Below are positions 36,549 through 44,613 of a stretch of DNA of 64,000 nt, piece after piece (the stretch's first letter is position 1; the number at the start of each line of letters is the position of its first letter). Origin of the DNA: Sphingomonas phyllosphaerae (GTDB taxonomy: Bacteria; Pseudomonadota; Alphaproteobacteria; Sphingomonadales; Sphingomonadaceae). The position numbers and the translations under genes were made by a program. A model generated the notes under the pieces. It did not search any database. It was not told the DNA's origin and saw nothing but the letters and a program-made list of their open reading frames with translations. Location: contig NZ_JAPYKH010000014.1 in NCBI RefSeq assembly GCF_029623345.1, forward strand, positions 1-64,000, read 5' to 3'.

Positions 36549-36932
36549 TCAGGCGACGCGGTACGTCGCGCAGACCTTGTTGCCCGCGGGGTCGCGCAGA
36601 TAGGCGAGGTACAGCTCGCGGCCGCCGGTGACGTGGCGCACGCCCGGCGGTGCCTCGATGGCGGTGCCGCCGCTGGCCAAGCCCGCGGCGTGCCACGCCT
36701 CGACCTGCTCGGGCGAGGTCGCGCGGAAGCCGAGCGTGCCGCCGTTGGCGTGGCTGGCGGGCTGGCCGTCGATCGGGCGCGTGATCAGGAAGCGGCCGCC
36801 GTCGTGCGCATAGACCAGCCGGCCCCATTCATCGATCACGCCGGGTGAGCCGCCGAGCGCGCTAAGCGTCGCGTCGTAGAAGGTCTGGGCGGCGGCGATG
36901 TCGTCGGCGCCGAGCATAACGTGGCTGAACAT
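36549..36932 (-). CDS. VOC (glyoxalase/bleomycin-resistance fold) protein
   Basis: A 127-residue vicinal-oxygen-chelate protein: MFSHVMLGADDIAAAQTFYD starts the first beta-alpha-beta-beta-beta module. Candidate metal ligands are His4, His in QPASHANGGTLGF and Glu in GGRELYLAYLRDPAGNK. Similar proteins sit beside adhC/fghA in many alphaproteobacteria and resemble lactoylglutathione lyase-like enzymes. Its position between the two glutathione-dependent formaldehyde enzymes suggests action on a glutathione adduct, for instance S-hydroxymethylglutathione formation or side-product repair. That function is inference only. Confidence 0.85.
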   Translation of the reverse strand: MFSHVMLGADDIAAAQTFYDATLSALGGSPGVIDEWGRLVYAHDGGRFLITRPIDGQPASHANGGTLGFRATSPEQVEAWHAAGLASGGTAIEAPPGVRHVTGGRELYLAYLRDPAGNKVCATYRVA

Positions 36933-36948
36933 GATCTCTCTCCCAAAC

Positions 36949-37081
36949 TCCTCCCCGCTCGCGGGGAGGTGGACCGCCGACCGCAGGCCGGTGGTAGAGG
37001 GGGTTCATCACGCAGCGCAGCGCTCGCGGAAAACCCCCTCCACCAGCCTGCGGCTGGTCTCCCTCCCCGTTCCGGGGAGGA
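36949..37081. repeat. Paired GC-rich inverted repeat, family C
   Basis: The best copy of the family. CTCCTCCCCGCTCGCGGGGA with GGTGGACCGCCGACCGCAGG forms the left unit and CCAGCCTGCGGCTGG with CCTCCCCGTTCCGGGGAGG the right. The GTAGAGGGGGTT and AACCCCCTCCAC segments pair across the middle. On the plus strand the last hairpin is followed by ATCGTTTTT. The element separates adhC from the VOC-fghA pair and could attenuate or stabilise the operon mRNA. Confidence 0.8.
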
Positions 37082-37091
37082 TCGTTTTTCC

Positions 37092-38198
37092 TCAATACAC
37101 CACCACGCTGCGGATGCTCTCGCCGGCGTGCATCAGGTCGAAGCCCTTGTTGATCTCGTCGAGGCTGAGCCGGTGCGTGATCATCGGGTCGATCTGGATC
37201 ATCCCGTCCATGTACCAGTCGACGATCTTGGGCACGTCGGTGCGGCCGCGCGCGCCGCCGAACGCGGTGCCCTTCCACACGCGCCCGGTGACGAGCTGGA
37301 ACGGGCGCGTCGCGATCTCCTTGCCCGCCTCGGCGACGCCGATGACGATCGACTCGCCCCAGCCGCGGTGCGCGCTCTCCAGCGCCTGGCGCATCACGGC
37401 GGTGTTGCCGGTGCAGTCGAAGGTATAATCGCCGCCGCCGTCGGTCAGCGCGACCAGGTGCGGGACGAGATCGCCGACGTCCCGTGGGTTGACGAAGTCG
37501 GTCATGCCGAAGCGGCGACCCCAGTCCTCACGGTCGGGGTTGATGTCGACGCCGATGATACGGTGCGCGCCCGCCAGCTTCGCGCCCTGAATGACGTTGA
37601 GCCCGATCCCGCCGAGCCCGAACACGATCACGGTCGCGCCCGGCTCGACCTTGGCGGTGTTGACCACCGCGCCCACCCCGGTGGTGACGCCGCAGCCGAT
37701 GTAGCAGCTGGTGTCGAACGGCGCGTCGGGGCGAATCCTGGCGACCGCGATCTCGGGCAGCACGGTGAAGTTCGAGAAGGTCGAGCAGCCCATGTAATGG
37801 TAGATCGGCTGGCCCTTGTAGCTGAAGCGCGTGGTGCCGTCGGGCATCAGCCCCTTGCCCTGCGTCGCGCGGATGGCGGTGCACAGGTTGGTCTTGCCGC
37901 TCAGGCACGACTTACACTGGCGGCACTCGGGCGTGTAGAGCGGGATGACATGGTCGCCCGGCGCCACGCTGGTGACGCCCGCGCCCACCTCGCGCACCAC
38001 GCCGCAACCCTCGTGGCCGAGCACGCTGGGGAACAGCCCCTCGCTGTCGAGCCCGTCGAGCGTATAGGCGTCGGTGTGGCAGATGCCGGTGGCCATGATC
38101 TCGACCAGCACCTCGCCGGCCTTGGGCCCCTCGAGGTCGAGCTCGACGATCTCGAGCGGCCGCTTGGCCTCGAACGCGACGGCGGCGCGGGTCTTCAT
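37092..38198 (-). CDS. adhC: S-(hydroxymethyl)glutathione dehydrogenase / class III alcohol dehydrogenase
   Basis: A 368-residue zinc alcohol dehydrogenase that oxidises S-hydroxymethylglutathione to S-formylglutathione with NAD. Catalytic zinc ligands are in [15 protein letters not shown] and [13 protein letters not shown], and the structural zinc site is [15 protein letters not shown]. The class III signature [20 protein letters not shown] follows, then the NAD motif [19 protein letters not shown]. It ends SIRSVVVY. In gene order it precedes the VOC and fghA genes, with a family C repeat in between. No frmR-type repressor gene is adjacent. An equivalent symbol used elsewhere is frmA. Confidence 0.96.
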   Translation of the reverse strand: MKTRAAVAFEAKRPLEIVELDLEGPKAGEVLVEIMATGICHTDAYTLDGLDSEGLFPSVLGHEGCGVVREVGAGVTSVAPGDHVIPLYTPECRQCKSCLSGKTNLCTAIRATQGKGLMPDGTTRFSYKGQPIYHYMGCSTFSNFTVLPEIAVARIRPDAPFDTSCYIGCGVTTGVGAVVNTAKVEPGATVIVFGLGGIGLNVIQGAKLAGAHRIIGVDINPDREDWGRRFGMTDFVNPRDVGDLVPHLVALTDGGGDYTFDCTGNTAVMRQALESAHRGWGESIVIGVAEAGKEIATRPFQLVTGRVWKGTAFGGARGRTDVPKIVDWYMDGMIQIDPMITHRLSLDEINKGFDLMHAGESIRSVVVY

Positions 38199-38310
38199 GG
38201 GGCGGCCTCTCTATGTGTCAGGATCGGCTGCGTCTCTATGCCGCGGGCGCCGCGGCTTCAACCGTCGCGGGACCCTTCTGCACCGCGCCGCGCGCCGCTA
38301 CACCGCTGCG

Positions 38311-39456
38311 ATGACCGACACTCCCCGCCCCCTCGCCGGCCTGCGCGTGCTCGAGATGGCGCGCATCCTCGCAGGCCCCTGGGCCGGGCAGCTGCTCGCC
38401 GATCTCGGCGCCGACGTGATCAAGGTCGAGCGTCCCGGCGAGGGCGACGACACGCGCCACTGGGGGCCGCCCTTCGTCCGCGGCGCCGACGGCAGCGACT
38501 TGTCGGCGGCTTATTACCACGCCTGCAACCGCGGCAAGCGCTCGGTCGCGGTCGATATCGCCACGCACGCGGGCCAGGCGCGCGTCGCCGCGCTCGCCGC
38601 GGGTGCCGACGTCGTGATCGAGAATTTCAAGCTCGGCGGGCTGGTCAAATACGGGCTCGACGCGGCGACGCTGCGCGCGCGCCACCCGCGGCTGATCGTC
38701 TGCTCGATTACGGGCTTCGGCCAGACCGGCCCCTATGCGGCGCGCGCCGGCTACGACTTTATCGTCCAGGGCATGGGCGGGATGATGTCGATCACCGGCG
38801 AGCCCGACGGCCCGCCGCAGAAGACCGGGGTCGCCACCGCCGATCTGTTCACCGGCGTCTATGCCACGGTCGCGATCCTCGCCGCGCTGCACGCGCGCGC
38901 AAGCACGGGCGCGGGCACGCACATCGACATGGCGCTGCTCGACACGCAGGTGGGTGTGCTCGCCAACCAGGCGCTCAATTGGATGGTCGGCGGCACGGTG
39001 CCGCGGCGGATGGGCAACGGCCACGCCAATCTCGCGCCCTACCAGAGCTTCCCGACGAGCGACGGCGACCTGATCGTGGCGGTGGGCAACGACCGCCAGT
39101 TCGCGCGGCTGTGCGCGGTCCTCGCGGTCCCGGCGCTGGCGGCGGACGCGCGCTTCGCCACCAACCCGGCGCGCGTGGCGAACCGCGCGGCGCTGCTGCC
39201 GGTGCTGATCGGGCGCACGCTGACGTGGACAAGCGCCGCGCTGCTTGCCGCGCTGGAGGCGGCGGGGGTGCCGGTCGGTCCGGTCAACCGCATCGACGAG
39301 GTGTTCGCCGACCCGCAGGTGGTCGCGCGCGGGATGCGACTGCTCGTGGAGGGGCTGCCCGGGCTCGCGACGCCGATCGTCTACGACGGCGCGCGGGTGA
39401 TCGCCGAACGCGCGAGCCCGCGGCTGGGCGAGCATGAGGAGGCCGAGTGGCGGTGA
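38311..39456 (+). CDS. CaiB/BaiF family (class III) CoA-transferase
   Basis: A 381-residue CoA-transferase. Motifs: LAGLRVLEMARILAGPWAGQ, LLADLGADVIKVERPGEGDD (CoA-adenine binding), CNRGKRSVAVDI, VVIENFKLGGLVKYGLD, CSITGFGQTGPYAARAGYDF and the segment KTGVATADLFTGVYA, whose Asp (D178) corresponds to the catalytic Asp169 of formyl-CoA transferase. This family swaps CoA between organic acids (formyl/oxalyl, succinyl/mesaconyl, carnitine, phenylpropanoid). The acceptor cannot be told from sequence. There is no clear Shine-Dalgarno before 38311, but the N-terminus is the normal family start. Confidence 0.92.
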   Translation: MTDTPRPLAGLRVLEMARILAGPWAGQLLADLGADVIKVERPGEGDDTRHWGPPFVRGADGSDLSAAYYHACNRGKRSVAVDIATHAGQARVAALAAGADVVIENFKLGGLVKYGLDAATLRARHPRLIVCSITGFGQTGPYAARAGYDFIVQGMGGMMSITGEPDGPPQKTGVATADLFTGVYATVAILAALHARASTGAGTHIDMALLDTQVGVLANQALNWMVGGTVPRRMGNGHANLAPYQSFPTSDGDLIVAVGNDRQFARLCAVLAVPALAADARFATNPARVANRAALLPVLIGRTLTWTSAALLAALEAAGVPVGPVNRIDEVFADPQVVARGMRLLVEGLPGLATPIVYDGARVIAERASPRLGEHEEAEWR

Positions 39457-39464
39457 GCCTACAT

Positions 39465-39602
39465 TCCTCCCCGCTTGTGGGCAGGCGGACCTCGCCTGAA
39501 GGGCGTGGTGGCGGGGGGGGGCACACACGACGTCGCCTGGGGAGAGCCCCCTCCACTACCAACCTACGTCCGGCGATACCCCTCCCCGCCAAGCGGGGAG
39601 GA
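39465..39602. repeat. Paired GC-rich inverted repeat, family C
   Basis: CCTCCCCGCTTGTGGGCAGG with CGGACCTCGCCTGAAGGGCG at the left, and GCCCCCTCCACTACCAACC with CCTCCCCGCCAAGCGGGGAG at the right. It has the same plan as 36949-37081 and sits between convergent genes. Confidence 0.7.
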
Positions 39603-39608
39603 CTTACT

Positions 39609-39821
39609 TCAGGCCCGCGGCGGCACGCCCGCGCGAGTCGCGCGATGGCGGTCATAAGCCTTCTTGGCCACATAGGCGCCGCCCAGCGCCATGCCGAGCG
39701 GTCCCATCCTGGTGACCGCACGGGTTGCGAGTGCACCGACCATCGCGCCGCCGACGCCGCCGCGGCCGTCGCGCCGGTCGAGTTCGCGCCCGAGCAGCGC
39801 GCCAATGATGGTCCTGATCAT
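39609..39821 (-). CDS. Small Gly/Ala-rich hypothetical protein
   Basis: A 70-residue protein starting MIRTIIGALLGRELDRRDGR with a central GVGGAMVGALATRAVTRMGP and LGMALGGAYVAKKAYDRHRA. It has glycine-zipper-like spacing and a weakly amphipathic or membrane-associated character. Similar short proteins (annotated only as hypothetical) occur in sphingomonads. Its ATG overlaps the stop of the next upstream gene by four bases, so the two are a coupled pair. Confidence 0.7.
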   Translation of the reverse strand: MIRTIIGALLGRELDRRDGRGGVGGAMVGALATRAVTRMGPLGMALGGAYVAKKAYDRHRATRAGVPPRA

Positions 39822-40030
39822 GACTTTACCTTTTCCGAGATGGCGTCGCCGAGCGTCTCCACCCCCTTCAGCACGCCCCAGCCGATCGCGTAGGTGAACG
39901 CGACGGGCAGGACGAGCTTGAGGACATTGGCGGTAATCGCGCCGTAGAGCGCCCCGTCCGCCGCGCTGTCGTCGCCCGACATGGCGTCGATCGCGCCGCC
40001 GATCAGCGCGCCGATGGTGGTGGCACCCAT
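39818..40030 (-). CDS. Small membrane hypothetical protein
   Basis: A 70-residue protein: MGATTIGALIGGAIDAMSGD at the N-terminus, an acidic turn (DDSAADGA), then the hydrophobic segment ITANVLKLVLPVAFTYAIGW that probably spans the membrane, and an amphipathic charged tail (LGDAISEKVKS). GAGGG lies upstream of the ATG. First gene of a two-gene unit with the Gly/Ala-rich protein. No function is recognised. The shared 'GALxG' openings suggest the two proteins are distantly related or interact. Confidence 0.7.
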   Translation of the reverse strand: MGATTIGALIGGAIDAMSGDDSAADGALYGAITANVLKLVLPVAFTYAIGWGVLKGVETLGDAISEKVKS

Positions 40031-40101
40031 GTGGATAAACCCTCGTCGTTGCGCTGCATCAATGCTGCGCGGCGACGCCGGTTCCTTGTGTCGCACACGA
40101 G

Positions 40102-40176
40102 CGCGCGCGCAGGCGGGAGCCCAGGGCCGCAAGCGGCGGCTCACGCGGGTCTCGGCCCCTGCGTCGGCAGGAGCAC
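40102..40176. repeat. Degenerate paired repeat, family A
   Basis: GCGCGCAGGCGGGAGCCCAG at the left and CCCCTGCGTCGGCAGGAGCA at the right, a degraded copy of the 23742 element. It lies between the flagellar operon end and the small membrane gene. Confidence 0.5.
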
Positions 40177-40195
40177 GAGGGCCGCGACCGCGCGA

Positions 40196-41095
40196 TCAGC
40201 GCAGGTAGGTGAACAGCGACAGCTGCGACAGCTTGGAGAAGCTCGACTGGGTCGCCGACAGGATCGTCATCGTCTTGGACAGCTCGGTGTACGCCTGGGT
40301 GACGTCAGTGTCCTCCAGCGTCGAGCGCAGCTCGGCGCGGTCGACGCTGGCGTTGGTCAGCAGGTTCTGCTGCAGGTCGACCCGCGCCGCTCGGGCGCCG
40401 ACCGAGGCCTGCACGGTCGAGACCTGGTCGCTCGCGGTCTTGAGCGAGTCGATCGCGGCGCGCGCCTTCTCGCCGGTCGGCTCGCCCGCCTGCAACGCGG
40501 TGGCCAGCGCCGACAGCATCGCCAGCGTGTCGCCCTTGCCGGAATTGAAGATGCGCGCCGAGGTCTCGGTCGGCTGGATCGACAGGCCGTTCTCGCCGAT
40601 CGGCACCTCCGACAGGCTCGGCGCGGTATTGTAGGTGAAGGTGCCGTCCTTGTTGTCGATCACCGCGGCCGTGCCCGCCGCGCTGCCGAACAAGGGCTGG
40701 CCGCGCAGGTCGTTGGTGTTGCCGAGCGACACCAGCGTGGCGATCACCGACTGGAGCTGGTCGCCGATCACCTTGCGGTCCGACGCGCCGAGCGTGTCGG
40801 TGGCGGCGTTGTTGACCAGCTCGGTAGCGCGCTGCATCTGCTCGGTAATCGAGCCCAGCGTACCGTCGGCCTGCTTGAGCAGTGAACCGGCGAGATCGAG
40901 GTTGGTCTTGAACGCGCCCGCGTCGGCGTCCTTGCGGTCGAACTCGGCGAGCTGCTGCGCCACCGCGACATTCTCGGACGGCGAGTTGATCTTCTTGCCC
41001 GTCGCGATCTGCGTCTGCAGCTTGGTCGCGGTCATCATCAGCGCGCCCATCCGGGCGGCGGAGCGATCGTAGAGGAGGTTGCTGGAGATCTGCAT
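40196..41095 (-). CDS. flgL: Flagellar hook-associated protein 3 (FlgL)
   Basis: A 299-residue flagellin-like junction protein joining hook-associated protein FlgK to the filament. N-terminal flagellin-type helices read MQISSNLLYDRSAARMGAL and LQTQIATGKKINSPSENVAV. The C-terminal helix reads SVDRAELRSTLEDTDVTQAY then TELSKTMTILSATQSSFSKL. Length is short compared with E. coli FlgL (about 317) but normal for this group. It is last in the flgBCDEFGHIJKL unit, six bases after flgK. Confidence 0.93.
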   Translation of the reverse strand: MQISSNLLYDRSAARMGALMMTATKLQTQIATGKKINSPSENVAVAQQLAEFDRKDADAGAFKTNLDLAGSLLKQADGTLGSITEQMQRATELVNNAATDTLGASDRKVIGDQLQSVIATLVSLGNTNDLRGQPLFGSAAGTAAVIDNKDGTFTYNTAPSLSEVPIGENGLSIQPTETSARIFNSGKGDTLAMLSALATALQAGEPTGEKARAAIDSLKTASDQVSTVQASVGARAARVDLQQNLLTNASVDRAELRSTLEDTDVTQAYTELSKTMTILSATQSSFSKLSQLSLFTYLR

Positions 41096-41101
41096 GGCGG
41101 C

Positions 41102-42439
41102 TTACCTGATCTCGAGGATCGACTGGAAGGTCTCGCGCGCGACCTGGATCACGCGGCTGGACGCCTGATAGGCCTGCTGGAAGCGGACGAGGTCGACCGC
41201 CTCCGAGTCGAGGTTGACCCCCGAGGCCTCCGACCGCGCGGTCACCGCGCCGTCGTAGATCGCGGTCTGCGCGTCGCCCACCAGCCGGCGCTGCTTGAGC
41301 GTCGCGGCATTGTCGGTGGTGAGCGCCTGGACCTTGCTCTCGAACTTATTGCCGGTGCGCAGCTGCGCCAGCGCGGCGAGGTTGGACGAGTCGCGCACGC
41401 CGCCGCCGGTCTTGGCCGCGGCGATCTGGCTGCCGTCGGTCAGCGCCACCTTGAAGTCGGCGGGATCGCTGGTGTTGGCGAAGAAAGGCTGGCCCTGCGC
41501 GCCGGTGAGATCCTGGCCCTGCTTCTGCAAATCGTTGACGCTGGTGGTGAGGTCGGTGGCGATCGCGCCGAGCTGGTCACGCGTGGCGGCGATCCGCTGC
41601 GCGCCCTCGATCATCCCCGCCAGCGCGCCGCCCTCGGGGTTGGCCTGGATCGCGACGCCGCTCGGCTTGAGCACGTTGAGCACCGCATTGCCGCCGGTGC
41701 GCGCGTAGCTCATCTCACTGGCCTCGCGCGGGTCGACCAGGGTCGGACCGTTGCTCGCGCCGGCGCGCACCGTGGCGCGGCCGAAATCGTCGATCTGGAC
41801 ATCAACTTCGGTCAGCCCGCTCATCTGCGTGAGCAGGTCGTCGCGCTGGTCGGCCAGGCTCGCCGCCGCGGACGAGCCCGGCTGCGACTTGACGATGCCC
41901 TGGTTGACCTTGAGCAGCGCCTGGCTCAGGCGATTGAGCTCGCCAACGGTCTGCTGCGCCTTGGTGTCGAGCTCGGCCATGCCGTCGTCGAGCGCCTTGG
42001 CGGTGACCTTGAACGAATCGGCCAGCGTCGCCGCGCTGCCCAGCATGCCGGCGCGCAGCGCGCTCGAGGTCGGCTCGGCCTGGAGCGCGGTGCTCGCCGC
42101 GAAGAAGCCGGTGAGATTGTTCGACAGCGCGCCGCCGGTCATCGCGCCCTCGATCCGCTCGAGCCACACGGTGCTCGCCTCGGTCTTCTTGGCATCCGAG
42201 CTGGCGCTGCGCACCGAGGCTTCGAGATAAGGGCTGCCGTTGCGCGCGATCCCGTCGACCACCGCGCCCATGCCGTTGAGCGACGAGTTGAAACCGTTGC
42301 TCGCCTGCACCTCGCGGATCGTCGCGCTGCGCCGCACGTAGGACGCGTTGCCGGCGTTCGCGATGTTCTCCGACGTCGTCGTCAGCGCGGTCTGGTACGC
42401 GCGGACGCCCGAAGCGCCAATGGAGAGCAGATCACTCAT
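41102..42439 (-). CDS. flgK: Flagellar hook-associated protein 1 (FlgK)
   Basis: A 445-residue first hook-filament junction protein. The rod/hook-type N-terminus is MSDLLSIGASGVRAYQTALT followed by TTSENIANAGNASYVRRSA. The C-terminal D0 helix is SEAVDLVRFQQAYQASSRVI followed by QVARETFQSILEIR. The central domains are smaller than in enterobacteria (547 residues). Its ATG overlaps the flgJ stop (ATGA), indicating coupled translation. Confidence 0.94.
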   Translation of the reverse strand: MSDLLSIGASGVRAYQTALTTTSENIANAGNASYVRRSATIREVQASNGFNSSLNGMGAVVDGIARNGSPYLEASVRSASSDAKKTEASTVWLERIEGAMTGGALSNNLTGFFAASTALQAEPTSSALRAGMLGSAATLADSFKVTAKALDDGMAELDTKAQQTVGELNRLSQALLKVNQGIVKSQPGSSAAASLADQRDDLLTQMSGLTEVDVQIDDFGRATVRAGASNGPTLVDPREASEMSYARTGGNAVLNVLKPSGVAIQANPEGGALAGMIEGAQRIAATRDQLGAIATDLTTSVNDLQKQGQDLTGAQGQPFFANTSDPADFKVALTDGSQIAAAKTGGGVRDSSNLAALAQLRTGNKFESKVQALTTDNAATLKQRRLVGDAQTAIYDGAVTARSEASGVNLDSEAVDLVRFQQAYQASSRVIQVARETFQSILEIR

Positions 42440-42777
42440 TCCACCGGCGTGCCATGATTCCCGTTAAGATCCGGTTGAGATTGCGCGAGAAACTTGCTCA
42501 TCGCCGCGCCGATGCCGATCGGTTTGTGTGTCGCCATCTCCTGCACCACCTTCTGGTCCGACATGTCGCGGAAGGTGGTGAGCGCCTTGCTGTCGAACAA
42601 AGGGTCGGCGAGTTTGGCCTGCCGCATCGACTTCAGCATCATGCCGGTGAAGACCGATTCGAACTGCTGCGCGGCCTTGTCGAGGTTGGTCTTGGTGGCG
42701 TCGCGGCTGAGGCCGGTGTCGAGCCCGGTCTTGCCGGTGATCGCGACGCCGACTCCGCTGGTGGGGGTGTCCGCCAT
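42436..42777 (-). CDS. flgJ: FlgJ rod-binding domain protein, no muramidase domain
   Basis: A 113-residue protein matching only the N-terminal rod-binding half of FlgJ: KAAQQFESVFTGMMLKSMRQ, PLFDSKALTTFRDMSDQKVV and an amphipathic C-terminal stretch. The beta-N-acetylglucosaminidase half found in enterobacterial FlgJ is absent. In alphaproteobacteria a separate lytic transglycosylase takes that role, and a candidate is encoded at 52118 beside flgN and flhA. The gene overlaps flgK by four bases and abuts flgI by one base. Confidence 0.9.
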   Translation of the reverse strand: MADTPTSGVGVAITGKTGLDTGLSRDATKTNLDKAAQQFESVFTGMMLKSMRQAKLADPLFDSKALTTFRDMSDQKVVQEMATHKPIGIGAAMSKFLAQSQPDLNGNHGTPVE

Positions 42778-43877
42778 CAGAGCACCACCAGCTCGGCCTT
42801 GAGCGCGCCGGCTTCCTTCAGCGCCTCGAGGATCGCCACGAGATCGGCCGGGCTCGCGCCGATCGCATTCACCGCCTTCACCACATCGGCCAGCTTGGGG
42901 CCGGGATTGAGCAGGAACATCGGCTTCTTCTCCTCCGAAACCTGAACGTTGGAGCGATTTTCCAGCGCGGTCTGGCCCTGGCTGAGCGGCGCGGGCTGGC
43001 TGACGCGCTGGTTCTCGTCGATGCGGACGGTGAGCTTGCCGTGCGTCACCGCCGCCGCGCCGACTCGCACCGCCGAGTTGATCACCACCGTGCCGGTGCG
43101 CGCGTTGACGATCACCTTGGCGGGCGGCTCTGCCGAGGCGACGTCGAGGTTCTCGATCTCGCTCATCAGCGTGGCACGGACATCCGCGCCGGTCGGCGCG
43201 CGCACCGCGACCGACACCGCGTCGATCGCCTGCGCCACGCCCGCGCCGAACTTGCGGTTGATCGAGGCGGCGACGTTCTGCGCGGTGGTGAAGTCGGCGC
43301 GCTGGAGATTATAGGTGACGAAGGGCGTGTCGGCGAAGCCGGTCGCGACCGCGCGCTCCACCGTCGCCCCCTCGGGGATGCGGCCGGTGGAGGGAATGTT
43401 GACGACGATCTTGGAGCCGTCCGCGCCCTCGGCGCCGAGCCCGCCGACCGCAAGATTGCCCTGCGCCATGGCGTAGACCTGCCCGTCGGCGCCCAGCAGC
43501 GGGGTCAGCACGAGGCTGCCGCCACGCAGCGACTTGGCCTTGCCCATCGAGGCGACGGTAATGTCGATCCGCTGGCCGGGCTTGGCGAAGGCGGGCAGCT
43601 CGGCGGTGATCAGCACCACCGCGGCGTTCTTCAGCCCCGGGTTGACGCCTGCGGGCAGCTGGAGGCCGAAGCGCGACGCGACTGCCTTCACCGACTGCAC
43701 GGTATATTCGAGATTGTCGTCGCCGGTGCCGGGCAGGCCGACCACGACGCCATAGCCGGTCAGCTGGTTGGCGCGGATGCCCTGAAAGCCGCCGAGATCC
43801 TTGATCCGGTCGGCGTGGGCGGGGCCGGCGACGGCGGCGGCGAGCGCGGCGAGCGCAAGGAGCAGCTGGCGTATCAT
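42777..43877 (-). CDS. flgI: Flagellar P-ring protein FlgI
   Basis: A 366-residue periplasmic P-ring protein. Sec signal RQLLLALAALAAAVAGPAHA, then DRIKDLGGFQGIRANQLTGY, GVVVGLPGTGDDN, ITAELPAFAKPGQRIDITVA, SMGKAKSLRGGSLVLTPL and NARTGTVVINSAVRVGAAAV, all family landmarks, with the C-terminal GASPADLVAILEALKEAGAL. Length matches the family. It overlaps flgH and flgJ by single bases. Confidence 0.96.
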   Translation of the reverse strand: MIRQLLLALAALAAAVAGPAHADRIKDLGGFQGIRANQLTGYGVVVGLPGTGDDNLEYTVQSVKAVASRFGLQLPAGVNPGLKNAAVVLITAELPAFAKPGQRIDITVASMGKAKSLRGGSLVLTPLLGADGQVYAMAQGNLAVGGLGAEGADGSKIVVNIPSTGRIPEGATVERAVATGFADTPFVTYNLQRADFTTAQNVAASINRKFGAGVAQAIDAVSVAVRAPTGADVRATLMSEIENLDVASAEPPAKVIVNARTGTVVINSAVRVGAAAVTHGKLTVRIDENQRVSQPAPLSQGQTALENRSNVQVSEEKKPMFLLNPGPKLADVVKAVNAIGASPADLVAILEALKEAGALKAELVVL

Positions 43878-44605
43878 CAGAACGGGCTCACGACCTGGAA
43901 GAAGCGGGATAGCCAGCCCTGCCGGCTGGAACGCGCGACGTCGCCCTTGCCGGTATAGGCGATCTGCGCGTCGGCGACGCGGGTGGAGGGCACGCGGTTG
44001 TCGCGGTCGACGTCGGCGGTGCGGACGATACCCTTGATCTGGACGAACTCGTCGCCGCGGTTGAGCGTCACGCGCTTCTGCCCGCGCACCAGCATCGTGC
44101 CGTTGGGATAGACCTCGGCGACGGTGACGGAGACCTCGCCCGAGAGCGAATTGGCCTGGTCGGCGGTGCCGGTGCCGTTGAAGCCGCGCTTGCCGCTCGA
44201 GCCCACGTCGGTGCCGCTGACGATCCCGCCGAGCGGGCCGGTCGACGGCGGGGTGAGCGAGAAGCTGCCGTCCGAGGCGAGCTTGGACGAGGAGGATTTG
44301 GAAGCGGCGGTGCGCTCCACCAGCACGATCGTCAGCGGATCGCCGACCCGGCGCGCGCGCCAGCCCTCGTACAGCGCGGCATAGCCGTCGGCGACCTGGA
44401 AGATCGAACCGTTGGCGGCGGGCGGCGCGGGCGGCTGGGCCGGCGCGTGCACCGCGGAGAAATCCTCCGCCGGCTTCTTCTTGAGCACCTTGCCGAGCAG
44501 CCCGGCGTGCGCCGGGGCGGGCACCAGCGCCGCGGCGGCGAGCGCGCCGAGCGCGCTGCCCAGCACGACCCGCACGCGGCGGCGGAGAGGAGAGAGACGG
44601 TTCAT
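43877..44605 (-). CDS. flgH: Flagellar L-ring protein FlgH without a visible lipobox
   Basis: A 242-residue outer-membrane L-ring protein. FlgH motifs are present: SIFQVADGYAALYEGWRARR, VGDPLTIVLVERTAASKSSS, LSGEVSVTVAEVYPNGTMLV, RGQKRVTLNRGDEFVQIKGI and VRTADVDRDNRVPSTRVADA. The end is the expected RSSRQGWLSRFFQVVSPF. FlgH is normally a lipoprotein, but the signal here is VVLGSALGALAAAALVPAPA with HAG at the cleavage site and contains no cysteine. It therefore appears to be cleaved by signal peptidase I. Confidence 0.94.
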   Translation of the reverse strand: MNRLSPLRRRVRVVLGSALGALAAAALVPAPAHAGLLGKVLKKKPAEDFSAVHAPAQPPAPPAANGSIFQVADGYAALYEGWRARRVGDPLTIVLVERTAASKSSSSKLASDGSFSLTPPSTGPLGGIVSGTDVGSSGKRGFNGTGTADQANSLSGEVSVTVAEVYPNGTMLVRGQKRVTLNRGDEFVQIKGIVRTADVDRDNRVPSTRVADAQIAYTGKGDVARSSRQGWLSRFFQVVSPF

Positions 44606-44613
44606 GGCCGATT

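Noticed and set aside
37064-37089. Intrinsic terminator CCTCCCCGTTCCGGGGAGG with ATCGTTTTT on the plus strand.
   Set aside because: No plus-strand gene ends here. It is the right hairpin of a family C repeat, so a terminator role on that strand has nothing to terminate.
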